Origin: an uncultured Paenibacillus sp. | GTDB lineage: Bacteria; Bacillota; Bacilli; Paenibacillales; Paenibacillaceae | Reading direction: 5' to 3' | DNA length: 53,456 nucleotides | NCBI GenBank assembly: GCA_937895345.1 | Contig: CALAWP010000009.1 | Location: 1 to 53,456 of the forward strand | In this document: one piece after another, positions 17,001-25,652 of the stretch | How positions within the stretch are numbered: the first letter of the stretch is position 1 | How the letters are laid out: each line of letters opens with the position of its first letter | Notes under the pieces: generated by a model | Database searches by the model: none | What the model was told of the DNA's origin: nothing | Seen by the model: only the letters and a program-made list of their open reading frames with translations | Program-made: the position numbers and the translations under genes

Positions 17001-18389
17001 TTACTGGCCCAACAACTCGTCGATCGCCGCTTGCACCTGTCCCTTGTACGTTTCCACAACCGTCGCCGGAGGCACATTATTTTTTCTCAAATCGTCCATA
17101 ATGCCGAAATCCGGATAGTTCGGCACGGCTTTATGGTCGAATACCCGCACGTTTTCCCGGTTCAGCTTCGCCGATAAAATGTCTTCCTCGTGATTGAAAT
17201 GCAGCTCGTAACCGTTCTGGCCCGGGAATTCCTCCGTGCTGACGACGTCGTAGATTTTCTTGAAAATATACAGCAGCTCTTCCGGATTTTCCACATTGCT
17301 CGGCATGACCCACATATTCATCTGGGCGTTGAACGAGCGGAAGTCGTCGGCTTGCGGTCCGATCGGGAACGGCACGTAGCCGAAGTCCTTCTCGGCCAGC
17401 TGCTCCTTCACGCGGCCCGCTTCCCAGTTCGCGCCGGGGAAGAACAGCACGTTGCCTTCGGCATAGAAGTTGATGTAGTCGCTCCACTCCACGTTCGGGC
17501 GAATGACCTTATTCGTGAACAGCGCTTGATAAAATTCGAACGCCTCCTGCGTCTTCGGATCCGACAGCATCTCCTTGCCCTCGGCCAGATCGACCAGCAT
17601 GCTGTCGTTGGATGCGACCAGGATGCCCAGCAAATCCTCATCCTTCGCTACGACGCCCCAAGTGTCCGGCGTGCCGTCGTTATTGCTGTCCACCGTAGCC
17701 TTCTTGGCCATGTCCATGAACGTATCCCATGTCCAGACGCCCTGCTTGATCAATTCGTGCGGGTCGGTCAGGCCAAGCTCGTTCAACAGGCCCCGATTGT
17801 AGTACAACCCCGTGCCGCCAACGTCCGCGGCCATCCCGTACACCTTGCCGTTGAACGATCCGCCGTTGATGGCCGCTTCGTCGCCGAACGCCATTTCGGA
17901 GCTGCGCACGTCGACGTAGTCGCTCACCGGCAGCACAAGCCCCTTGTTCACCGCGGTCGGAACGAACCAGCGGCGCTCCAGCCGGACGAAGTGGGCGAAC
18001 GGATCGCCGGCCAGCGTCGAGTCGGTAAACGACTTGGCAATCTGGTCGTAGTTGACCGTTTCGTATTGAACCTTGAAGTTATGCTTCTCTTCAAGCATCG
18101 CGATATTATCGATAATTTGCTGATTTTCCGGCGTCGTAGGCTGCGGCGTGGCATCCCACCATGCGGCGAACTTGATCGTCATCCCGCCGAGATCGAGATC
18201 GGCCATCGGATCTTCTTCTTCGACCGGATCATCCTCCTTATTTCCTTCCTCGCTCCCCTGTGTGCTTTCCGGCTCAGCGGTCGTTTGCGTGTCGCCGCCG
18301 CTGCCTCCGCTGCCGCCGCTGCACGCCGCCAAGGCGAAGGTCAAAGTAAATACAAGCAGCAGCATGGCGATTCTTTTCCAGCTTTTCAT
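17001..18389 (-). CDS. Extracellular sugar-binding lipoprotein (SBP family 1)
   Basis: A 462-aa ABC solute-binding lipoprotein. The signal peptide ends in lipobox LAAC (Cys about 23), followed by a Gly/Ser-rich and acidic linker. The body has SBP motifs: KFAAWWDATPQPT, a GLYYNRGLLNELGL strand-helix, and an aromatic-rich sugar cleft. GGGGGAG lies 7 nt before the ATG. It is the first gene of a minus-strand operon that reaches 4044 and has a cre-like site about 175 nt upstream. Confidence 0.9.
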   Translation of the reverse strand: MKSWKRIAMLLLVFTLTFALAACSGGSGGSGGDTQTTAEPESTQGSEEGNKEDDPVEEEDPMADLDLGGMTIKFAAWWDATPQPTTPENQQIIDNIAMLEEKHNFKVQYETVNYDQIAKSFTDSTLAGDPFAHFVRLERRWFVPTAVNKGLVLPVSDYVDVRSSEMAFGDEAAINGGSFNGKVYGMAADVGGTGLYYNRGLLNELGLTDPHELIKQGVWTWDTFMDMAKKATVDSNNDGTPDTWGVVAKDEDLLGILVASNDSMLVDLAEGKEMLSDPKTQEAFEFYQALFTNKVIRPNVEWSDYINFYAEGNVLFFPGANWEAGRVKEQLAEKDFGYVPFPIGPQADDFRSFNAQMNMWVMPSNVENPEELLYIFKKIYDVVSTEEFPGQNGYELHFNHEEDILSAKLNRENVRVFDHKAVPNYPDFGIMDDLRKNNVPPATVVETYKGQVQAAIDELLGQ

Positions 18390-18563
18390 TTCGCGTCTCC
18401 CCCATCTTCAAGATCGTGTCCTTTCGAATTCAGCGAAACATGGTTGCTCTTTTATTATGCGAAAGCGGCCGGCCGGAATGAACGATATGCGGACAATTTG
18501 AACGTTTTTCATGAACCCCGGAACGGAAGGTTGAAACATTTTGCGTCCGGTTGCCATATTTTA

Positions 18564-18577
18564 CGAAAACGCTTCCA
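18564..18577 (-). promoter_or_regulatory. Candidate CcpA (cre) site
   Basis: The minus strand reads TGGAAGCGTTTTCG. It matches the cre consensus TGNAARCGNWWWCA at 13 of 14 positions and lies upstream of the SBP/dual-permease operon. Carbon catabolite repression of that operon is inferred. Confidence 0.6.
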
Positions 18578-18597
18578 GACAAGTCCGCAACCGTCCG

Positions 18598-18632
18598 CCA
18601 AAAATAAAAAAGGACCGGCTTATCGCCGATCC
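18598..18632 (-). terminator. Intrinsic terminator of the YesN-YesM-SBP operon
   Basis: Stem GGATCGGC/GCCGGTCC (8 bp with one G-U pair) around a 5-nt loop at 18612-18632, followed on the minus strand by a U-rich tract of about 14 nt, 58 nt after the SBP stop codon. Confidence 0.85.
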
Positions 18633-18689
18633 CGCTTGGACCGATTTCGCAAAGGATGCTTGAATTGTCATGAACCGCAAGCCTGTCGT

Positions 18690-20453
18690 CTAAGGCAGCT
18701 CCGCGCGATTGCCGTTGCCGCTCCCGGTATAAAAGGCCGTAAACTCATCCGCGCCGGCCTCCTTGAACCTCCGGAGCGCTTCCTGCTTTAACCGGTGAAA
18801 CTCCTTGTCGTCCTTCGCGTAAATGAGCTTGATCGCATAGCCGGAAGCCAGCTCCTTCAGCTGCGCTTCGATCTTCAGCATCGATGCGGGAATCTCGTCC
18901 GTCCCTCCCGCATTGTTCTCCGGCTTCGCCTCGCCTTCATCGGCCGTCTGGTCCGCCGGGCCGCTCCCCCAAACCGTATTCGAATCGACCAGCTTGCCTT
19001 CCTCGATAAACTTTCGCAGCACGTCGCCCGGATGCAGGCCGCCATAATGCCGGCTGAAGTCCTTCTCCAGCTCGCTGGCTCCCTTGACCAGCGCTTCCGG
19101 CGTTTGAAACAAATCGAGCGGCGTCCCGGTCGCGGGATCCAGCACGCTTCCGCCAAGTCCGATCATGTTCAATTCCATGGCGATCCCGGCGGCGTCCCAG
19201 TCCGTCCCCCCTTCATGCTTCAGCTGGAACGTTTCGTCCTTGATCTTCGGCACTCCGTCCCGGAATTCCCAGTGAACGCGTTCGATTCCGTTGTAAAGCG
19301 TTCGGACTCCCTCGTAGGAATAGAGGTAATTCAGAAGCTGCATCGCCTTCTCGGGATGCTTCGATCCTCTGGTGATCGCATAACTTTTGCCCGACCAGCC
19401 GTAAGGCGTCGCTCCTCCGCTCCAGGCCCGCTTGCCCGCAGGCAGGACGATATAACCTTTGCCCTCCTTTGCATGCTTCGAGTTGAAATCTCCCATTGCC
19501 CAAATCGCCGGACCGATCGCCAGCTGCCCCGCCGACGCTTTGGCCATATAATCCTTCTGCTTCATCGTCAGAGCGTCGGGATCGAGCAATCCGCGGCGCT
19601 GAGCTTTAGAATAGAAATCCATCGCAACCCAATAAGCGGAATCTTCTTCGGTCAAAATATTTTCGTATTGAGGCTCGCCCAGCGTTCTAACCATAAGCTC
19701 GCTGTTCCCGCCGGCCTGCATCGTATACCAGGCAAACGGAACGACATACGGCCACAACCCCCAATCCTGCCACATCGAGACGCCGAACGTCGGCAACCCT
19801 TCCGGCGTCTCCGGAAACTTCTTGACGATCAGCTCCAGCACGTCGAGCAGCTCATCCGGCGTATGAAACTCCGGCGCGCCAATTTCCTTATAATAATCCC
19901 ACCGGATTGTCGGGCCGATCGTCAGAGGAGGATATTCGGGACTTGCTTCCGGCTGCACCTGCGGAGGCAAAAAAAACAGCTGGCCGCGGCCCGCGCTCCA
20001 CTTGCTTCTGCTGTATTCCACCACGGACGGAATGTTCGCCGCAATGTCCTGCCCATACGGCTCCAGCATCGAATCCATCGGGATGATCAGACCGCCTTCG
20101 ATCAGCTGCTTGCCGTATTTGGACGGCTCGCTTCGCACGATATCCGGCAAATCCCCGCTGACCAGACGCATATTGAAGCCGTCCTCGTCGACGGTGACGA
20201 ACTCGATACGCACTCCGAGCTTCCGTTCGATTTCTTCTGCGACCGCATGCCCGGGGAATTCGTTCCACTTGACATTCTGCTCGATGATCAGCACTTTGAG
20301 CGTGACGATCTCCTCCTCCATGCCGTGCGGCGCGTTCTCCCGCTCCGCGGGCTGCGGCGTTTGCGCGGCAGGATGGCCGCTTCCCGTGCAGGACGACAGC
20401 AGCAGCGCGACGGCGACTAGCAGCGGCAAGCCTGCGAACTTCAGCCTTTTCAT
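18690..20453 (-). CDS. Extracellular solute-binding lipoprotein next to a two-component system
   Basis: A 587-aa SBP with a signal peptide and lipobox LSSC (Cys about 22). The Gly/Pro linker is followed by an SBP type 1 fold of the long LplA-like class: EEIERKLGVRIEFVTV, DLPDIVRSEPSKYGKQLIEGG, then a KAMQLLNYLYSYEGV helix. GGAGATCGGG precedes the ATG. It follows the YesM-type kinase by 73 nt and has its own terminator. No permease lies directly behind it, so it could serve the transporter of the neighbouring operon or deliver ligand information to the kinase. Confidence 0.88.
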   Translation of the reverse strand: MKRLKFAGLPLLVAVALLLSSCTGSGHPAAQTPQPAERENAPHGMEEEIVTLKVLIIEQNVKWNEFPGHAVAEEIERKLGVRIEFVTVDEDGFNMRLVSGDLPDIVRSEPSKYGKQLIEGGLIIPMDSMLEPYGQDIAANIPSVVEYSRSKWSAGRGQLFFLPPQVQPEASPEYPPLTIGPTIRWDYYKEIGAPEFHTPDELLDVLELIVKKFPETPEGLPTFGVSMWQDWGLWPYVVPFAWYTMQAGGNSELMVRTLGEPQYENILTEEDSAYWVAMDFYSKAQRRGLLDPDALTMKQKDYMAKASAGQLAIGPAIWAMGDFNSKHAKEGKGYIVLPAGKRAWSGGATPYGWSGKSYAITRGSKHPEKAMQLLNYLYSYEGVRTLYNGIERVHWEFRDGVPKIKDETFQLKHEGGTDWDAAGIAMELNMIGLGGSVLDPATGTPLDLFQTPEALVKGASELEKDFSRHYGGLHPGDVLRKFIEEGKLVDSNTVWGSGPADQTADEGEAKPENNAGGTDEIPASMLKIEAQLKELASGYAIKLIYAKDDKEFHRLKQEALRRFKEAGADEFTAFYTGSGNGNRAELP

Positions 20454-20526
20454 CCCGATCTCCTTCCTTTCCTTCGAAGTTGTCGGCGCGCGATCTTGAC
20501 TTGCAAGACATCGAACGTCCCCGGAC

Positions 20527-22332
20527 TTACATCTGCTTCGGAAGCCGCACCCTTACTTCCGTGCCTTCGGCTCGCCCGGCCAGACTTACGCCGTACGGCT
20601 CCCCGCCGTAATTCAGCTTGATCCGCTTGTTTACGTTATAAAGTCCGATGCCGTGGCCGTCTGCTTTCAAGCCGGTGCGCTCGTCTCCGCGGCGCAGCCG
20701 CTCGTTCAGCCGTTCCATCTGCTCCGGTGAGATGCCGGCTCCCGAATCGACGACCGATATGATCGCATCGCCGTCCTCCTCGGACACGCAAACCCGGATA
20801 TCGATTCCCTCCTTCTGTTTGCCGGAAGCGACGGCATTCTCGACCAGCGGCTGCAATATAAAGCGCGGAATTATCAGATCCAGGCAGCTATCCTCTACGT
20901 TTATCGTAAATCGGACAAGATGATTGAAACGCCAATTGACGATTTTGATATAGTTTTCAAGATAACTCAGCTCGTCCCGCAAGGTGCAGACGGCTTCCTT
21001 GCTCGCGAAGGCGGGCCGCAGCATATTCCCGAGCGCCAGCACGCTGTTCACCACCGGCTCCGCCTTGAAGCTTTCGGCCATCCAGCGAATCATGGTAAGC
21101 GTGTTGTAGAGAAAATGCGGATTGATCTGGTTTTGCAGCGCCTCGATTTCCAGCTGCCGCCGCTGCTCCTGGATATCATTGTTTTTTTGAAGCAGCTCGA
21201 CGATGCTGAGCGACATTTCGTTGAATCGCCGAATCACCATGCCGAATTCATTGTTCGGAATCTTGGCGTAAGTAATGCCCAGCTCCCCGCGGCTCATGTC
21301 TTTCATCTTGTGGGCCAGGACGCGCAGCGGCCGGACCATTCGCTTTAGCCAGAAATGGGTGATGACGAGCATAGCGATCAAGCTGGAGGAAATGACGGTC
21401 CCGAGAAAAAGCTGCGCCGAACGGATCTGCTCCGAATAGATGCCGAGCGGTATTTCCTTGATCATATACCAGTTCGTGCCGCTTAAGCGATAATATACGG
21501 CCTGTACGGATGCGTCATCCCGCTCCAGCTCCAAGCTTCCGTAATCGTCCGCGCCTGCCGCAAACGGATGATAGACGCTCTGCGACCCGATATCCTCCGG
21601 CCGATCGCTCGAAATGATGACGCCCCGCTCGTCTACAATATACATATAACCTTCCGCGGCGCTCTCCGAGGCCGAATAGATGGAGGACAAATACCGTTCG
21701 TCTACGTTCATGATCAGCACCGCGCTGGTCATGGATTCGTAGAGCGGCCGGATGCCCCGCGCCAGGCTGATGACCGTGCCGTCGCCGGAATCCGTTAAAT
21801 AAGGGTTGTATGCGGCTTTGCGGATGCCGCCTTCGACCACCATGGCCGGGAAGGAGCGGTGCGCGCCGACAAACAGGCCGGAAACGAGAAAATCCCGCAG
21901 CCAGTCTTTGGTCCAATGGACCAGCGTCGTATTGTCGTCTCCCCCTGCCGCGCCGTACGATTCCCCGACGATATAGATCGAGTCGATGAAATCGTAGCTC
22001 CTCACATAGGTCTCAATCGTCGAATGAACAGATTTCTTCAATTCGAGAAACTCGCTCTCCCCGCGTTCCGGCGTATAGCCGAGAAACCCTTGCACGTTCG
22101 CATCCGTCAGAAACAGCTTGGATAACGAGTCGACGTCGCCCAGCAATCCGTCCACATGATGGTCGAGCTGCTGAAATTGCTGGAGCAGCAGGCGCTCGTT
22201 GCTTTCTTTGAAGACGTTCAGCATAAACGTATAAATGAAGTACGATGCGGCCAAAAGCACCAAAAGACTGATCGCCGTATGAAAGAGAATCAGCTGCGTT
22301 CCCAGCTGCCGAAACCGCCCTTTCGTTCTCAT
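20527..22332 (-). CDS. YesM-type sensor histidine kinase
   Basis: A membrane sensor of 601 aa. Helices at about 12-40 and 305-328 flank an extracellular Cache-like domain. A HAMP linker (about 330-385) leads to the His_kinase domain with NPHFLYN (phospho-His about 406) and HATPase (G-box DGHGIGLYN about 558-566). The N-box reads LVENAVASG, where most relatives have a His at the penultimate position (VENAxxHG). The start overlaps the regulator stop by 4 nt. The probable role is to sense an extracellular sugar or a loaded SBP and phosphorylate the YesN partner. Confidence 0.92.
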   Translation of the reverse strand: MRTKGRFRQLGTQLILFHTAISLLVLLAASYFIYTFMLNVFKESNERLLLQQFQQLDHHVDGLLGDVDSLSKLFLTDANVQGFLGYTPERGESEFLELKKSVHSTIETYVRSYDFIDSIYIVGESYGAAGGDDNTTLVHWTKDWLRDFLVSGLFVGAHRSFPAMVVEGGIRKAAYNPYLTDSGDGTVISLARGIRPLYESMTSAVLIMNVDERYLSSIYSASESAAEGYMYIVDERGVIISSDRPEDIGSQSVYHPFAAGADDYGSLELERDDASVQAVYYRLSGTNWYMIKEIPLGIYSEQIRSAQLFLGTVISSSLIAMLVITHFWLKRMVRPLRVLAHKMKDMSRGELGITYAKIPNNEFGMVIRRFNEMSLSIVELLQKNNDIQEQRRQLEIEALQNQINPHFLYNTLTMIRWMAESFKAEPVVNSVLALGNMLRPAFASKEAVCTLRDELSYLENYIKIVNWRFNHLVRFTINVEDSCLDLIIPRFILQPLVENAVASGKQKEGIDIRVCVSEEDGDAIISVVDSGAGISPEQMERLNERLRRGDERTGLKADGHGIGLYNVNKRIKLNYGGEPYGVSLAGRAEGTEVRVRLPKQM

Positions 22333-23942
22333 GCTCCGCCTCTTTCTCTTGCCAGCGCCTTTCTGCGGTATTCGTTCGGACCAAGCCCGGTCTGCTTCTT
22401 GAACACCTTGCTGAAATACGTATATTCCGGGGAAAAGCCTACTTTCACCGCGATGTCGTACGACTTTAGACGGGTTTGCAGCAGCAGCTCCTTCGCCCGT
22501 TCGATCCGGTATTGGGTCAAATATTCCACAAATGTAATGTCCAGCTCCCGCTTGAACAGATTGCTCAAATATCCGAGGCTCAAATGCACATGGTCGGCCA
22601 CCTGCTGCAGAGTAATGTCCTGGTCGTAATGGGTTTTGATATATTGAATCGCTTTGGAAATGTCCATATTCAAGGGGAGCGAAGATCGTGACCGTTCAAC
22701 GGCGCGGCCGATAAATCCGATTGTCTGTTCCAGCAGCTCGGGAAGGGTATCACATCGGTCCAAGGCGTCCGTAATTTGCAGCAGCATCGCCTTCTCGCCT
22801 TCCGAATGCTCGTAGACGGCGGTGCAGACCCATTGAACGAGCGGATACAGCACGACCAGGACCGGCTTCCTTCCGCCCGGCAAAGCCGCCGTCAACCGCT
22901 CGATATGCCCGTCGAATTCCTTCTCCTTGGCGGGACTGAGCAGCTGGCGAAGGTCGGCGGCGGCGCGAAGCTTCTCCACCAGCGGCAGTGCGCCGCTGAA
23001 ATCCACAGGATCTTCAAGCCTGTGGCAGAAGCCCGGTCCGACGGCAAACTTTTTGTCGAGCGCTCTAACGGATTCGAAATAAAGCTTGCGCAGCGACTTG
23101 TAGCCGCTCTGCACGCCGCTGATGCCAAAAGACACCGTAGAGTTGTAGCAGGAGCGGATCGCATCCTGAATCGAGCTTGTGCACGCCTGTATTTCCTGCC
23201 GGATCGCATGCTCGGAGACGAGATCCTCGAAGCTGAACAAGAGCAGGTAGTGTCTCGCGTCCAGATAAATGGCTTCTCCGCGGTAATTCGTCGTAATCTC
23301 CTGCAAAATGTTGAGCAGCGTCATCTTGATCAAATGACCTTGCTCGTCGTGGAACCGCTCCTTAAGCGCGGCGTAACCGTCCACTTCCATCGTACAAACC
23401 GCCATGCGCACCGGCGACAGCCGCAGCCCGCATTGCACGGCGAATTTCTCGAACTCCTCCACGGAATAAATGCCGTAAAAAAGAAAGTCCATCACATATT
23501 TCTCCTTGATCAGCTCCAGATTCACCGTCACGCGGGGATCCGGCGGCTGAACGCGGCGGCGGGAGTCCAGCTCCGCCTTCATTCCTTCGAGCACCGAACC
23601 GATCTCTTCTTTGGTCATCGTAAGCTTAAGAATGTAGTTGGACACGCCAAGCGACATCGCCTTTCGTACAAGCTCGAATTCCTCGAGACAGGTAAGCACG
23701 ACGATTCGAGTATCTTTGCTTCGGCGGCGAACGTTCTCGATCAGCTGCATCCCGTCCATCTGCGGCATGCGGATATCCGTAATGATCAGGTCGGGGCATC
23801 CTTCTCTCAGGCAATATTCCCATGCTTCCAGCCCGTCCGGCAAATCGGCTGCAACCTCCATGTGATAAGAGGCCCAATCGACCGAATTGAGCAATCCCAT
23901 CCGTACGAGCATCTCATCCTCCACAATGATCACCTTGTACAC
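22329..23942 (-). CDS. YesN-type response regulator (REC plus AraC HTH)
   Basis: A 537-aa transcription activator. The N-terminal receiver has the acidic pair (Glu8/Asp9), phospho-acceptor Asp56 in IITDIRMP and Lys106. A long helical middle (about 125-420) is typical of YesN proteins. The C-terminal AraC HTH contains DITLQQVADHVHLSLGYLSN and ends GLGPNEYRRKAL. The start is GTG 23942 with GGAGG 8 nt upstream. It is the first gene of the operon and is co-translated with the kinase. A perfect cre match lies 38 nt upstream. Confidence 0.92.
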   Translation of the reverse strand: MYKVIIVEDEMLVRMGLLNSVDWASYHMEVAADLPDGLEAWEYCLREGCPDLIITDIRMPQMDGMQLIENVRRRSKDTRIVVLTCLEEFELVRKAMSLGVSNYILKLTMTKEEIGSVLEGMKAELDSRRRVQPPDPRVTVNLELIKEKYVMDFLFYGIYSVEEFEKFAVQCGLRLSPVRMAVCTMEVDGYAALKERFHDEQGHLIKMTLLNILQEITTNYRGEAIYLDARHYLLLFSFEDLVSEHAIRQEIQACTSSIQDAIRSCYNSTVSFGISGVQSGYKSLRKLYFESVRALDKKFAVGPGFCHRLEDPVDFSGALPLVEKLRAAADLRQLLSPAKEKEFDGHIERLTAALPGGRKPVLVVLYPLVQWVCTAVYEHSEGEKAMLLQITDALDRCDTLPELLEQTIGFIGRAVERSRSSLPLNMDISKAIQYIKTHYDQDITLQQVADHVHLSLGYLSNLFKRELDITFVEYLTQYRIERAKELLLQTRLKSYDIAVKVGFSPEYTYFSKVFKKQTGLGPNEYRRKALARERGGA

Positions 23943-23979
23943 AATCGATACCTCCAGTCAGAAGGATATGGAATATTCA

Positions 23980-23993
23980 TGAAAGCGTATACA
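23980..23993 (+). promoter_or_regulatory. CcpA (cre) site upstream of the YesN-YesM operon
   Basis: TGAAAGCGTATACA matches TGNAARCGNWWWCA at all 14 positions. It lies between a possible -10 element (TATACT on the minus strand, near 24045) and the GTG start at 23942, a position suited to repression by roadblock. The remaining sequence from 23994 to 24210 shows no gene. Confidence 0.7.
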
Positions 23994-24210
23994 ACAATGG
24001 CTTCGATCGATTTTCCGTCTTTTGGATTCGGGCTAATACTAAGTATAGGACTGCTCCGAAAAAAGAAGATATAGCACTTTATTAAGATCATTGCGCATTA
24101 TTAACCGGTTTGCAGCAGGCTTCGGCTGACGGGAGTCGGATTAGCCGCCGGCCTGCAGCAGATGTCCGTTCTCGCCGCCTGCTCCAGGCCGGCCCGGGTA
24201 TTCCGTCTGG

Positions 24211-24987
24211 TTATTGCCGCCCATCCGGTTCCGCCAGTATAAGCTGAATGCCGGCTTGCCTGCAGCTTTCCAGCAAATCGCCGGAAGGCAAGCGGCTCGT
24301 GATAAGATGATTCACTTGATCGAGATTTGCAAACGAGAAGAGCGAGCGGCTGCCGAATTTGCTGTGGTCCATCACGACGTACGTTTCCTTCGACTGTTTG
24401 ACCGCAAGCCTTTTCAGTTCCGCTTCTTCCATATTGGTATTGCTGAAGCCATGCTCCCCCGTCAATCCGGAAGCGCCCAGGAAGGTGCGGTCGAAGGCCA
24501 TTCTGGAGATCATTTCCATTGCCATAGATCCTACCATCGAACTCGTGCTCTTCCGAAGCCAACCTCCGACGACGATGACCGATATGCCTTTGTGCTGCAG
24601 CTCCTGCGCCACATTAAGCGCATTGGTTACGACGGTCACTTCGAGATTCGGCTCTATGCTCCTTGCAATTTGCAGCGTCGTAGTGCCTCCATCCATGAAT
24701 ATGGACTGTCCCGGAAGGATAAGCTTAGCCGCCTGAGCCCCGATTCGGGCTTTCTCTTCCATCCTGATGACAGACCGTTCCTGAAGAGCGACGTCTTTGC
24801 CGATCCAGACGACGCCTCCGAAGGTGCGGCGAACGCTGCCTTGTTGCTCCAGCTTCTCCAAATCACGCCGGATCGTCATCTCCGTGACGTCGAACAGCTG
24901 CTTGAGTTCGCTTATTTTCAGCTCTCCCCGAGCCTGCACGCGGTCAAGTATTTGCTGCTGCCTGGCGTTAAGACTCATGGCGTTCAT
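24211..24987 (-). CDS. DeoR/GlpR-family transcriptional repressor
   Basis: A 258-aa sugar-phosphate-responsive regulator. The N-terminal winged HTH (about 6-60) carries the family signature VTEMTIRRDLEKLEQQG and then VRRTFGGVV. The C-terminal sensor is of the DeoRC/ISOCOT type, with SIFMDGGTTTLQIARSI, VTVVTNALNVA and DRTFLGASG. It is the last gene of the aldolase/dehydrogenase/kinase/isomerase operon, so it probably represses that operon until a phosphorylated intermediate binds. AGGAG lies 3 nt before ATG 24987 and 12 nt before ATG 24978, so the start is uncertain by three codons. Confidence 0.93.
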   Translation of the reverse strand: MNAMSLNARQQQILDRVQARGELKISELKQLFDVTEMTIRRDLEKLEQQGSVRRTFGGVVWIGKDVALQERSVIRMEEKARIGAQAAKLILPGQSIFMDGGTTTLQIARSIEPNLEVTVVTNALNVAQELQHKGISVIVVGGWLRKSTSSMVGSMAMEMISRMAFDRTFLGASGLTGEHGFSNTNMEEAELKRLAVKQSKETYVVMDHSKFGSRSLFSFANLDQVNHLITSRLPSGDLLESCRQAGIQLILAEPDGRQ

Positions 24988-25076
24988 CGGCTCCTATCGT
25001 GAGATTTTGGAAATGTTCTTCATTGTTGTTGATCATAGCTTCTTTCTTTCGTTTTCGCAACTTTGACGTCATGGCC

Positions 25077-25652
25077 TTAGACGTCCGGCGCGGCTGCGGC
25101 CTGCCGGTCGTCTTCTTCGGCCGGAGGCACGCGGACGATCCGGTTGTCCGTGAAGCAATCGAACTCATCTCTGCTGGTACTGGAGAACTCCGAGATGACG
25201 GCGCCTTCCTCACCGGCTTGGAACCAATGCAGCATCCCGGGAGGAATCGTAAACTGCTCGCCGGGACGCAGCACGATTTCCCGAAAGACCGTGTATCCTG
25301 CCTCGCTGCCCGGCGGCAATGCGGCGGTCCGGCCGGCCGAAGGCTCCCCTTCCACGTACAGATAGACCGTGCCGTACCGGCACCGGAATGTCTCCATCTT
25401 GCCCGGATCGTCCCCTACAGGCGGATGCCTGTGCTCCGGGCAGGTTTGATTGGGGAGAAGGACAAGCTCTTTGGCGCAATAGCGCTCCGTATTGACATAG
25501 GTGACGATCGCAAGACCTTGCCTGTCCCAATCGTTTAGGCCGAACTCGGCGATTTCGATCTTTTCCTCCTCTTCCGGGGTAAGCTTGATGCCGGCTTTTG
25601 CAAAAAGACCGACCGCTCCTTGCTTCGCTCTTCTCATCTCTTCGCGTTTCAT
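25077..25652 (-). CDS. D-lyxose ketol-isomerase-like cupin
   Basis: A cytoplasmic metal-dependent aldose-ketose isomerase of 191 aa, matching the D-lyxose/D-mannose isomerase (sugar isomerase) family in length. The cupin metal ligands are visible: EHRHPP (His74, His76), METF (Glu87) and LHWF (His142). The opening KREEMRRAKQGAVGLFAKAG is typical of the family. It probably converts an aldose to the ketose phosphorylated by the adjacent PfkB kinase. The start overlaps the kinase stop by 4 nt. Confidence 0.88.
   Translation of the reverse strand: MKREEMRRAKQGAVGLFAKAGIKLTPEEEEKIEIAEFGLNDWDRQGLAIVTYVNTERYCAKELVLLPNQTCPEHRHPPVGDDPGKMETFRCRYGTVYLYVEGEPSAGRTAALPPGSEAGYTVFREIVLRPGEQFTIPPGMLHWFQAGEEGAVISEFSSTSRDEFDCFTDNRIVRVPPAEEDDRQAAAAPDV

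Larger units (their letters stand above)
18390..18689. other. Intergenic region between two SBP genes
   Basis: Three hundred bases without a convincing gene. On the minus strand it holds the terminator of the 18690-20453 gene (18598-18632), a near-consensus cre site (18564-18577) and the leader of the SBP gene that starts at 18389. No open frame here looks coding. Confidence 0.6.

Noticed and set aside
24100..24210. GC-rich inverted repeats after the DeoR gene as a terminator
   Set aside because: The stems have bulges and no U tract follows, so no terminator is called.
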